Below are positions 33,800 through 41,580 of a stretch of DNA of 64,000 nucleotides, piece by piece. Made by a program: the position numbers and the translations under genes. This DNA is from Acidimicrobiaceae bacterium. Its GTDB lineage: Bacteria; Actinomycetota; Acidimicrobiia; Acidimicrobiales; RAAP-2. The stretch's first letter is position 1, and each line of letters starts with the position of its first letter. The notes below the pieces were generated by a model. That model ran no database searches, was not told the origin of the DNA, and saw only the letters and a list, made by a program, of their open reading frames with translations. The stretch is from positions 1 to 64,000 of the forward strand of contig PKWW01000067.1 in NCBI GenBank assembly GCA_003132165.1, given 5' to 3'.

Positions 33800-35029
33800 T
33801 TAGCGTAGGCGTTGCCACAACGTCAGAGGGGAAATCGTACGTTCGACCACCAGCGCGAAGCGGTGGGTCGAATTTGCCCGCACGCGCAGCCACCCGACGC
33901 GCTGACCCCGACGGATGGTGCCGGTAAAATTCTGCAGGTGCACGCTCATGCTGATGGCGCCCCGGGCCGTCCACCACGAGAACTGGACCGGCTGGGCGAG
34001 GCCCACGAGCGACGTCGATGCGGATCCGCCCCAGCCAATCGCCCCGTACGGGGAGCCGGCTTGCAAGGTATACACATGGTCGCTCTGCACGGCTGACTGC
34101 GCCAGCGCCAGCGCGGCGTCACCCGCGGGGCCCAGCAGGTTGCCCCCGCGCTGGCCGAGCACCACGGCGTAGACGATCCGAGTCGACGAGCCGACTTGGA
34201 AGGTCATGGCCATCACGTCGCACCCCCCGGCGTCGGCCGTGCGACCCGACTTCACGCCGATGACGTTGTCGACACCCACGTAAGGGGTGAATGAACCGAC
34301 GTTGCCCGCCACCGGAAGCATCACACTGGTCTGGTCGACGATCTGACGCACGAGCGGCGACTTCATGAGCAGCGCCGCGAGTTCACCCTGGTCGAGCGCC
34401 GTCGAGACCGACCCGTCATCGAAGCCCGACGCGTCGGCGTAGTGCGTGCCCTTCAGGCCGAGCAACGACGCCGTTCGATTCATGAGCGCGACAAAATTAT
34501 CGGTGCTGCCGGACACCATGGTGGCGAGCAGCGTCGCGTAGTTACTGGCGGAATGGACGAGCAACCCATTCAACAGGTCGACTTCGCACAGCGACTCGCC
34601 TTCGCTCACGAGCACGCTCGACTGGTCCGAGAGTTTCATCGCCTCGTACGTCGCGACGTCGTCGTTCGTGATAGTCACGCACGGCCCGGTCTGTCCCAGG
34701 GCGAGCGGCAACTTCTTCAATGTCACAAACGCGGTCATCAGTTTGGTGAGACTCGCAATGGGCAGGACTTCGTCGCGCCACGCTCTTCGCACCCCGAGCG
34801 ACGGGATCACGACCGCGGCGCTACCTACACTCGGCCACGCCAAGGACGTCTTGGGCTGCGCGCTGCGAAGCGCATCCGTGAACACCTGTGAGGTCGACAA
34901 CCGATTGAGCAACGGCAACTGCATGCCAATGATCAGCGCGCCCGCGATCACGAGCCCCAACGCCATCGATATGAACCGCAGCCACAAGCCGCGACGTGCG
35001 GGGTTCTTGTCGGAAATGCTCTTCGTCAC
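33800..35029 (-). CDS. D-alanyl-D-alanine carboxypeptidase (PBP5-like, S11)
   Basis: 409 residues. One N-terminal membrane helix (19-40) as signal anchor, then a penicillin-binding S11 domain. SxxK motif is SLTK (Ser93, Lys96). The third motif is KSG (260-262), an accepted variant of KTG. The second motif, normally SxN, reads S160-A161-S162 followed by Asn163, so the usual Asn is replaced. A C-terminal beta-rich domain follows. The enzyme trims the terminal D-Ala of stem peptides; activity may be altered. It lies between ftsK and thrB in a long operon with 3-4 base gaps. Confidence 0.88.
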   Translation of the reverse strand: MTKSISDKNPARRGLWLRFISMALGLVIAGALIIGMQLPLLNRLSTSQVFTDALRSAQPKTSLAWPSVGSAAVVIPSLGVRRAWRDEVLPIASLTKLMTAFVTLKKLPLALGQTGPCVTITNDDVATYEAMKLSDQSSVLVSEGESLCEVDLLNGLLVHSASNYATLLATMVSGSTDNFVALMNRTASLLGLKGTHYADASGFDDGSVSTALDQGELAALLMKSPLVRQIVDQTSVMLPVAGNVGSFTPYVGVDNVIGVKSGRTADAGGCDVMAMTFQVGSSTRIVYAVVLGQRGGNLLGPAGDAALALAQSAVQSDHVYTLQAGSPYGAIGWGGSASTSLVGLAQPVQFSWWTARGAISMSVHLQNFTGTIRRGQRVGWLRVRANSTHRFALVVERTISPLTLWQRLR

Positions 35030-35032
35030 GGA

Positions 35033-37390
35033 CTACAACGACGTCTGCTGGTCGTACTCTTCAGGCGTGATTAGTACTTTGCGGGCTTTCGAACCGTCGC
35101 CGGCGGCGACTACGCCCTCCTCCTCGAGCAAGTCCATAATGCGCCCCGCCCTCGCGAAGCCGACGCGCAGTTTTCGCTGCAACATCGAGGTCGATCCGGA
35201 CTGCGTACGAATAATCAGATCACGGGCCTGTCGCAGTATCTCGTCATCGTCATCGCCCGATGACGATGAGCCGTGAGCGTTCGAACGCCCGGCGGGGATG
35301 TCGAGTGCGACGACGGTTTCCTGGCGACCACCCTGGGCGCGCCAGTTCTCGACGACTCGACGAACTTCGTCCTCGGACACCCATGGTGACTGGAGACGCC
35401 GGGCGATGTTGCTCGACGCCGTCACGAGCAACATGTCGCCCTTGCCGATAAGGCGCTCGGCGCCACCCTGGTCCAGGATGACCCGGCTATCGGCGAGCGA
35501 CGAGACCGCGAAGGCCATGCGACTCGGCACGTTGGCCTTGATCACACCGGTGATGACGTCGACGCTCGGGCGCTGGGTCGCGAGAACCAGGTGTATGCCA
35601 ACAGCGCGGGCCATCTGGGCGATGCGCACGACCGACTCCTCCACATCACGTGCAGCGACCATCATCAGGTCGTTCAACTCGTCGACGACGATCACGATGT
35701 ACGGCAACTTCTCGGGTCCCGGTTGTTCTTCCACGTCGGACTCGAGACCGGTCGCGCGTTCAATGGCGTCGGCGACCTGCTCGCGAATCGTCGGTTCGGG
35801 CACCAGCTCACCACGGGCAATCATCTGCTGGTAGCTGGTGATGTCGCGCGCGCCGCTCTCCGCGAGCAGGTCGTAGCGGCGCTCCATCTCCTTCACGGCC
35901 CACGCGAGGGCGCTGGCGGCCTTCTTCGGATCCACCACGACCGGGGCGAGCAGATGCGGAAGGTCGTTGTACTGACCCATCTCGACGCGCTTGGGGTCGA
36001 CGAGCAGCAGACGGACCTGATCAGGAGTGGCCCGCATCACGAGCGACGTGATCAGTGAGTTGATACACGAACTCTTACCCGCACCGGTGGCACCCGAGAT
36101 GAGCACGTGGGGCATCTCGCCCAGGTTGACGATGACCGTCTTGCCCGAAATATCGCGACCAATGGGCACGTCGAGCGGATGCGTCGCTGCTACGGCCTCA
36201 TCGGCCGCCAACAGATCGCCCAGGGCCACCAACGTCCGCTGACGATTAGGCACTTCGACGCCGATCGCCGACCGTCCAGGGATTGGCGCGAGGATTCGAA
36301 CGTCGGGTGACGCCATGGCGTAGGCGATGTCCTTGTTGAGCGACGTGACCCGCGCGACCTTCACCCCGGGACCGAGTTCGAGTTCGAAGCGTGTGACCGT
36401 GGGCCCGACGGTGTAACCGACGAGCGTCGTCTCAACGCCATGCGCCGAAAGTGCTTCGACCAATTCAGCGCCCGCGGCGTCGGTCGACGTACGGTCCTGG
36501 CGCTGTTCCTTGGTGCGCTGCAACAGGGATAGTGGCGGCAACACCCAGTGGCTCGCGAGCGCCGACGACTTGGATCGCGCCGGCCTGGTCACCGGAGGCT
36601 GCGCCGGTGGTGGAGTCTCATCCTCGTACTCCGCGAGTACCTCGTCGGGGAACTCGTCTTCGTACGCGACCGGTTCGGGCGTTGATTCGAGCTGCTGCTT
36701 CGAACGCGATTGCTCGATCGCCGCTCCTTGCTTGTCCGACGCCGCACCTTCGTAGCTCTCGTTCGTCTTTGGACGTGCCGTCCACCAACTCGCGAGACGA
36801 CTACCTACCGCCCGGGCCAGCGCGACGAAGCCTGCGCCGAGCGCGCGCAGTCCGATGCCCGTCGTCACCATCACCGCGATGATCAAGGTCGCGATGAGCA
36901 CGACCAGGGCGCCGCTCATACCGAGGGTGCGATACAAGCCCCCGCCGATCACAACCCCGAGCCAGCCACCCGCGTGTCCGAGCGCCTTCACCCCGGCGTG
37001 AAGCCCGGGCCGACCTCCGGTCAGATGACCTATGCCACTGATGCCCACGAGGCCGAACGCAATCCCCCACCCGAAGCGGGCCCGGTCGACTTCGACCTTG
37101 CCCCAGGCGAGCGCTCCACCGAGGGCCAGCAGAATCAGGGGCAACGCAAACCGGCTGATCCCGAAGACCACCTCCATGACCTTGGACAGTCCTTGACCGA
37201 CCGGGCCGAGGGCCCCGATCTCGGCCAGACCGGCGAAGAAACCAGCCACAAAGAGCAGAACTATCCAGATATCGCGCTCGTGACGCTGCCAGACCGTGGC
37301 GTTCTGAGCGGACGTGGACCCACTCGCCGGCGAACTCTTTGCCGACTTCTTCACCGACTTTTTTTGGTGTCGTGCAGGTGCCACAACCAT
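35033..37390 (-). CDS. ftsK: DNA translocase FtsK
   Basis: About 785 residues from the ATG at 37390 (the frame runs on upstream but loses conserved character). Four N-terminal membrane helices (about 38-185), a Pro/Glu-rich linker, then the RecA-like motor: Walker A GATGAGKSS, Walker B VIVVDELNDL, and the C-terminal gamma winged helix that reads KOPS (LRVGFARAGRIMDLLEEEGVV). It pumps chromosome termini through the septum. First gene of an 11-gene operon. A perfect LexA box is 10 bases upstream of the start; E. coli ftsK is also SOS-inducible. Confidence 0.95.
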   Translation of the reverse strand: MVVAPARHQKKSVKKSAKSSPASGSTSAQNATVWQRHERDIWIVLLFVAGFFAGLAEIGALGPVGQGLSKVMEVVFGISRFALPLILLALGGALAWGKVEVDRARFGWGIAFGLVGISGIGHLTGGRPGLHAGVKALGHAGGWLGVVIGGGLYRTLGMSGALVVLIATLIIAVMVTTGIGLRALGAGFVALARAVGSRLASWWTARPKTNESYEGAASDKQGAAIEQSRSKQQLESTPEPVAYEDEFPDEVLAEYEDETPPPAQPPVTRPARSKSSALASHWVLPPLSLLQRTKEQRQDRTSTDAAGAELVEALSAHGVETTLVGYTVGPTVTRFELELGPGVKVARVTSLNKDIAYAMASPDVRILAPIPGRSAIGVEVPNRQRTLVALGDLLAADEAVAATHPLDVPIGRDISGKTVIVNLGEMPHVLISGATGAGKSSCINSLITSLVMRATPDQVRLLLVDPKRVEMGQYNDLPHLLAPVVVDPKKAASALAWAVKEMERRYDLLAESGARDITSYQQMIARGELVPEPTIREQVADAIERATGLESDVEEQPGPEKLPYIVIVVDELNDLMMVAARDVEESVVRIAQMARAVGIHLVLATQRPSVDVITGVIKANVPSRMAFAVSSLADSRVILDQGGAERLIGKGDMLLVTASSNIARRLQSPWVSEDEVRRVVENWRAQGGRQETVVALDIPAGRSNAHGSSSSGDDDDEILRQARDLIIRTQSGSTSMLQRKLRVGFARAGRIMDLLEEEGVVAAGDGSKARKVLITPEEYDQQTSL

Positions 37391-37399
37391 CCAACTTAC

Positions 37400-37413
37400 C
37401 GAACGCAGGTTCG
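37400..37413. promoter_or_regulatory. LexA box between ftsK and the siderophore-interacting protein gene
   Basis: CGAAC-GCAG-GTTCG, a perfect match to the core CGAAC-N4-GTTCG seen at lexA and the LysM operon. It ends 9 bases from the ftsK ATG, a spacing similar to that at lexA (11 bases), and also covers the likely -35 region of the divergent gene (its -10 is TAGGCT at 37433-37438). Either or both genes could be regulated. Confidence 0.65.
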
Positions 37414-37432
37414 TAGCGGGTGCCAATCGTTC

Positions 37433-37438
37433 TAGGCT
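37433..37438 (+). promoter_or_regulatory. -10 element of a probable leaderless transcript
   Basis: TAGGCT, identical to the lexA -10 box, ends 6 bases before the GTG at 37445. No Shine-Dalgarno sequence is visible, so the transcript likely starts at the initiation codon. Confidence 0.45.
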
Positions 37439-37444
37439 GCAAAA

Positions 37445-38209
37445 GTGAATTTAACGCCTGACGCATCCTCCATCGAACTGGCCCGACGTCTCGACGTGCG
37501 GGCCCGGGTCTGTACCGTCGTCTCGTCCACCCCCATCAGCACCTCGCTTCACGAAGTCGTGCTCAGCGGCGACGTCGAGCTCGCGGGCGTCCCCGGTAAC
37601 GACCTCATGATCAGGGTCAAAGATGACACCGGGAAATTCGTGCGGCGCCGTTACAGCGTGCGCGGTGTCGACGCCGACCAGATCACCCTGTGGGTGGTGA
37701 GCGCCCACAACGGTCCGGGCGCGGTGTGGGCTCGCACGGCCAGTCCAGGCGACCTCATCGACGTCGTTGGCCCACGCGGCAAGATTCCACTGGACACCCA
37801 CGCCGACTGGCACGTCTTTGTCGGCGACGTGAGCGGTCTGGGCTCCTTCTACCGGTTAGCGCAGAGCATCGAGGTACCGGGGCGGGCCATCTTCATCGTC
37901 GAACTCGACCACGATGACGACGCGCTCACCGCAGACTTCGACGAGGGTCTCGGCGTCACCGGTATATTCGTCGACCGCGACGGGCGTTCGCCCAGCGACC
38001 CCGCGGGTCTCCTGAGTGGCCTCGCCGCCTTCGCGTTCCCGCCCGACCAGGGCCACGCCTATCTTTTCGGAGAGTTCAAGGTAACCAAGGTGCTTCGCGA
38101 GGCGTTGCTCGACCGGGGACTTGAGGACGAACGAATCAGCCGCAAGGCGTTCTGGAGAGCGGGTCGCGTGAACGCCGAGAACGGCGAGCCGGAGAAGACC
38201 GAGGACTAG
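37445..38209 (+). CDS. Siderophore-interacting protein (SIP-type FAD/NAD(P)H ferric reductase)
   Basis: 254 residues. RRRYSVRGVD is the FAD-binding RxYS-type motif, NGPGAVWARTASPGDLIDVVGPRG the following conserved block, and the C-terminal WRAGRVNAE region matches SIP C-termini. Such enzymes reduce ferric siderophores in the cytoplasm with NAD(P)H to release iron. No siderophore genes are nearby. Divergent from ftsK; its stop codon overlaps that of rnj by 4 bases in convergent orientation. Confidence 0.88.
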   Translation: MNLTPDASSIELARRLDVRARVCTVVSSTPISTSLHEVVLSGDVELAGVPGNDLMIRVKDDTGKFVRRRYSVRGVDADQITLWVVSAHNGPGAVWARTASPGDLIDVVGPRGKIPLDTHADWHVFVGDVSGLGSFYRLAQSIEVPGRAIFIVELDHDDDALTADFDEGLGVTGIFVDRDGRSPSDPAGLLSGLAAFAFPPDQGHAYLFGEFKVTKVLREALLDRGLEDERISRKAFWRAGRVNAENGEPEKTED

Positions 38210-39867
38210 AGGACGACGATCGCCGCGAGCAGCACGGGCTGGCGGCGGAACTTCTGTCCGAGCAGACGACCAGCGGTTCGTTGTGCGGCCTTGTTGAGCG
38301 ACAGCGGGTCGCGGTCGCCCTCGCGAAGAGCGGTCTCGATGGCGTCACGAACAACCTTGGTCACCGACTCGATGAGGGCCCGGTCGTTCTCGCCTTCGAA
38401 CCAACCACGGGCGGTGATGCGTACGGGCTGGATGATCGTGCCGTTCTCCTTGTCGACTCCGGCCGAAATCTGCAGAACGCCGTACTCGGCGAGCATCCGG
38501 CGCTCCTCGAGGGGACGTTCGTCCAGATCGCCCGCACTGCCGTCGATGTAGTGGAATCCTGCGGGCACCTGGCCGGCGCGGCGGATACCCGCCGTGGTCA
38601 CCTCGACCTGATCGCCATCCTCGCAGATGAGGATGTGCTTGTCGGCGAGTCCCATCGACAGCGCGAGGTCCGCGTGGTGGACCATGTGGCGGTACTCGCC
38701 GTGCACCGGAACGAAATTCCTTGGTCGCACGAGTTGGTGGAACGTTCGCAACTCGCCTTGGCGGGCGTGGCCCGAGGCGTGGACCGGCTCGTTACCCGAG
38801 TGGATTACTTCAGTGCCCGCGCGGTGCAGGTCATCGATGACCCGACCGACCGACCACTCGTTGCCCGGAATCGGGTGCGAACTGAGGATCACGGTGTCGT
38901 CGGCGCCGACCTTGAAGTTGCGGGCGTCGCCACGCGAGAGTTTGGAGAGCGCGGCGAGGGGCTCACCCTGGCTGCCGGTGCAGATGACGCACACCTCACC
39001 TGGCGCGAACTTTCCCACGTCCTCGATATCGACGAAATCCGACGTCTCCACCTTCAAAAGGTGCAACTTACGTGCAAGTTTGACGTTTGACTCCATCGAG
39101 CGTCCCATTAGAGCGATCTTGCGGTTCTGCTCCTTGGCGACATTGATGATCTGTTGCACGCGGTGGATGTGGCTCGCGAAGCACGCTACGACCATTCGAC
39201 GCTCAGGACGCTCGAGGAAAAGTCGACGCAGCGCGCCGCCGACGGACCGCTCCGAGGCGGTGAAACCGGGCTCTTCGGCGTTGGTCGAATCGCAGAGCAG
39301 CAGCGCGACACCGAGGTCACCGATCGCGGCGAGGCGCGAGATGTCGGTGCGACGTCCGTCGATGGGAGTGAGGTCGAGTTTGAAATCGCCCGAGTGCACG
39401 ATGATCCCGACTTTGGTGTGAAAGGCCAGGGCGTGCGCGCTCGGTACCGAGTGGGTCACCGGGATGAACTCGACGTCGAACGGCCCGATCTTTCGACGTT
39501 CCCCGTCGGTGACTTCGATGAATGTGAGGTCGTGGGCGACCTTCGCCTCGGTGAGCCGATGCCGTGCAAAGCCCAGCGTGAGCGCTGATCCGTAGATCGG
39601 GACGTTGACGTCCTTCACGAGGTAACGCAGCGCACCGGTGTGGTCCTCGTGCCCGTGGGTGAGCACGATTGCGTCGATGCGGTCGCGGCGCTCGATCAAC
39701 CAGCGAAAGTCGGGCAGAATGATGTCGACGCCGTACATGGTGGGCTCGGGGAACATGAGGCCAGCGTCGACAATGACGATGCGACCATCCTGTTCGAGGG
39801 CGAGACAGTTTCTTCCGATCTCGCCGAGACCACCGAGGAACGTGACGCGAACGTTGTCCTTAGGCAC
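38206..39867 (-). CDS. rnj: Ribonuclease J
   Basis: About 553 residues from GTG at 39867, where family members begin (VRVTFLGGLGEIGRNC). Metallo-beta-lactamase motif HGHEDHTGAL, then the beta-CASP region (SRGDARNFKVGADDTVILSSHPIPGNE) and HASGHARQGEL, with the C-terminal RNase J domain. It is a 5'-3' exo- and endoribonuclease for mRNA turnover and rRNA maturation. It overlaps the dapA end by 8 bases, as in many actinobacteria. Confidence 0.94.
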   Translation of the reverse strand: MPKDNVRVTFLGGLGEIGRNCLALEQDGRIVIVDAGLMFPEPTMYGVDIILPDFRWLIERRDRIDAIVLTHGHEDHTGALRYLVKDVNVPIYGSALTLGFARHRLTEAKVAHDLTFIEVTDGERRKIGPFDVEFIPVTHSVPSAHALAFHTKVGIIVHSGDFKLDLTPIDGRRTDISRLAAIGDLGVALLLCDSTNAEEPGFTASERSVGGALRRLFLERPERRMVVACFASHIHRVQQIINVAKEQNRKIALMGRSMESNVKLARKLHLLKVETSDFVDIEDVGKFAPGEVCVICTGSQGEPLAALSKLSRGDARNFKVGADDTVILSSHPIPGNEWSVGRVIDDLHRAGTEVIHSGNEPVHASGHARQGELRTFHQLVRPRNFVPVHGEYRHMVHHADLALSMGLADKHILICEDGDQVEVTTAGIRRAGQVPAGFHYIDGSAGDLDERPLEERRMLAEYGVLQISAGVDKENGTIIQPVRITARGWFEGENDRALIESVTKVVRDAIETALREGDRDPLSLNKAAQRTAGRLLGQKFRRQPVLLAAIVVL

Positions 39868-40756
39868 GGTGTGCCCGCAGCGAGCCGACAACATCACTCG
39901 CCGCCGCATCGAGTGTCGCGTCGCCGGGACCCAACGGGAACCGGCATTGCCCGACATCGAATCCGAGGAAGCGAAGCGCGGCCTTGGAGGGCATGGGGTT
40001 CGGGAAGGCCTCAGTGTTCTCGAAGATGCAGCTCGCGCTGACCCGCTCGTTCAGTTCGCGGGCCTTGTCCCAGTCCCCCACTTCGACCGATCGCACGATG
40101 CCCGCGAACTCGGGACCGGCCCAGTGCGCCGCCACCGACACGACACCGACACCGCCGATGGCCATGAAGGGCAGGAGCAGGCTGTCGTCGCCGCTGTAGA
40201 GGTCAAGCTCGTCACCGAGGACCGCCTTGGTGTGGGCGGCCCCCGCGAGGTCCGCCGAAGCGTCCTTCAAGGCCACGATGTTCGAGTACTTGCGCACAAG
40301 GTCGATGGTCGTGGCGCTCGCGATCTTTCGCCCGGTGCGCGAAGGGATGTCGTAGAGCATCACCGGCAGCTTCGTCGCGTCCGCGACCGCGCCTAGATGC
40401 CCGGCGATACCGTTCTGGTTGGGTCGTGCGTACGCGGGAGTGGTCGCAAGTATTCCCGCCACGCCGGTGGCCGCCACCTTGCTCGTCAGCGCGACTGAAT
40501 GGGCCGTGTTGGACGACGTTGAGCCGGCGAGCACCGGTACCGTGACCGCGTCAGCCACGCAGGCGAACAAATCGAGCTTCTCTTCATCGGACAACGCCGA
40601 ACCTTCGCCGGTGGAACCAGCAATGACCAGCCCGTTACTACCTTGGTCAACGAGAAATTTGGCCACCTCGGCGGCGACGTCGAACTTGATCGCACCATCC
40701 GCGTCAAAAGGCGTCACCATCGCCGTAAGAACCGTACCGAAACGAGGTGAACCCAT
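39860..40756 (-). CDS. dapA: 4-hydroxy-tetrahydrodipicolinate synthase
   Basis: 298 residues, a TIM-barrel class I aldolase. GSTGEGSALSDEEK carries the catalytic Thr region, YDIPSRTG the Tyr and substrate-binding Arg, and IVALKDAS the Schiff-base Lys. Condenses pyruvate with aspartate semialdehyde, the first committed step to DAP and lysine. It lies 56 bases downstream of dapB. Confidence 0.96.
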   Translation of the reverse strand: MGSPRFGTVLTAMVTPFDADGAIKFDVAAEVAKFLVDQGSNGLVIAGSTGEGSALSDEEKLDLFACVADAVTVPVLAGSTSSNTAHSVALTSKVAATGVAGILATTPAYARPNQNGIAGHLGAVADATKLPVMLYDIPSRTGRKIASATTIDLVRKYSNIVALKDASADLAGAAHTKAVLGDELDLYSGDDSLLLPFMAIGGVGVVSVAAHWAGPEFAGIVRSVEVGDWDKARELNERVSASCIFENTEAFPNPMPSKAALRFLGFDVGQCRFPLGPGDATLDAAASDVVGSLRAHRA

Positions 40757-40812
40757 AGAACGAAGTTACCAGCGATTCGATAGCCAAACGGCGCGGACAG
40801 ACGCTGACGTGC

Positions 40813-41580
40813 TCAGTCGAGCAGGGAACCAATGCCAATCGTGAGTCCCGGCGTTGACGTGACGGCCCGTACGGCGAGGGCGACGCCCTGCACGAAACTC
40901 TGTCGATCGAACGAATCGTGGCGGATGGTGAGACCTTCGCCAGGCCCTCCGAAGAGGATCTCCTGGTGCGCAACGAGCCCCGGGAGCCGCACCGAATGGA
41001 CGACCACGCCATCGACCTGAGCGCCGCGCGCACCTACGACGGTGTGGCGGAGCGTCGGATCGACCGGCGTCGCACGCCCCGCAGCCTTTCGAGCCTGCGC
41101 GATAACACGCGCGGTGGTGAGTGACGTTCCCGACGGAGCGTCCACCTTCTTGTCGTGATGCAGTTCAATGATCTCGACGCGGTCGAAGTACGGCGCCGCC
41201 ATTGCGGCAAAACGCTCGGAGAGCACCTCGCCGATCGCGAAATTCGACGCCATCACGACGCCGGTCTTGGTCGCGGCTTGCTCGACCGCGGTCCGCTGCG
41301 CGTCGCTCAGACCGGTGGTGCCGATGACCAGCGCCACCGCGTTCTTGGCGCACCAACTCGATGACGACACAACACCCTCGGGCGTCGAGAAATCGACCAC
41401 GACGTCGACGGTCTTCGCATCGAGCTCGTCGAGCGACGACTTATACGCAGCGGCGAAGAGCTCACGCGGTTCGTGCACGTCGACCAGCGCGGCGACGGTG
41501 AACCCTTCGACGGCTCCTAGTCCAACGGCCAGCGCCTGGCCCATCCGACCGGCGCCACCCACGATAGCGATGCGTTTCAC
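40813..41580 (-). CDS. dapB: 4-hydroxy-tetrahydrodipicolinate reductase
   Basis: 255 residues. N-terminal Rossmann motif VGGAGRMGQALA, VDFSTPEGV, IGTTGLS, and ELHHDKKVDAPSGTSLTTA with the catalytic His and Lys. Reduces the DapA product with NAD(P)H. GTG start overlaps the stop of the YfhO-like gene. Confidence 0.96.
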   Translation of the reverse strand: MKRIAIVGGAGRMGQALAVGLGAVEGFTVAALVDVHEPRELFAAAYKSSLDELDAKTVDVVVDFSTPEGVVSSSSWCAKNAVALVIGTTGLSDAQRTAVEQAATKTGVVMASNFAIGEVLSERFAAMAAPYFDRVEIIELHHDKKVDAPSGTSLTTARVIAQARKAAGRATPVDPTLRHTVVGARGAQVDGVVVHSVRLPGLVAHQEILFGGPGEGLTIRHDSFDRQSFVQGVALAVRAVTSTPGLTIGIGSLLD

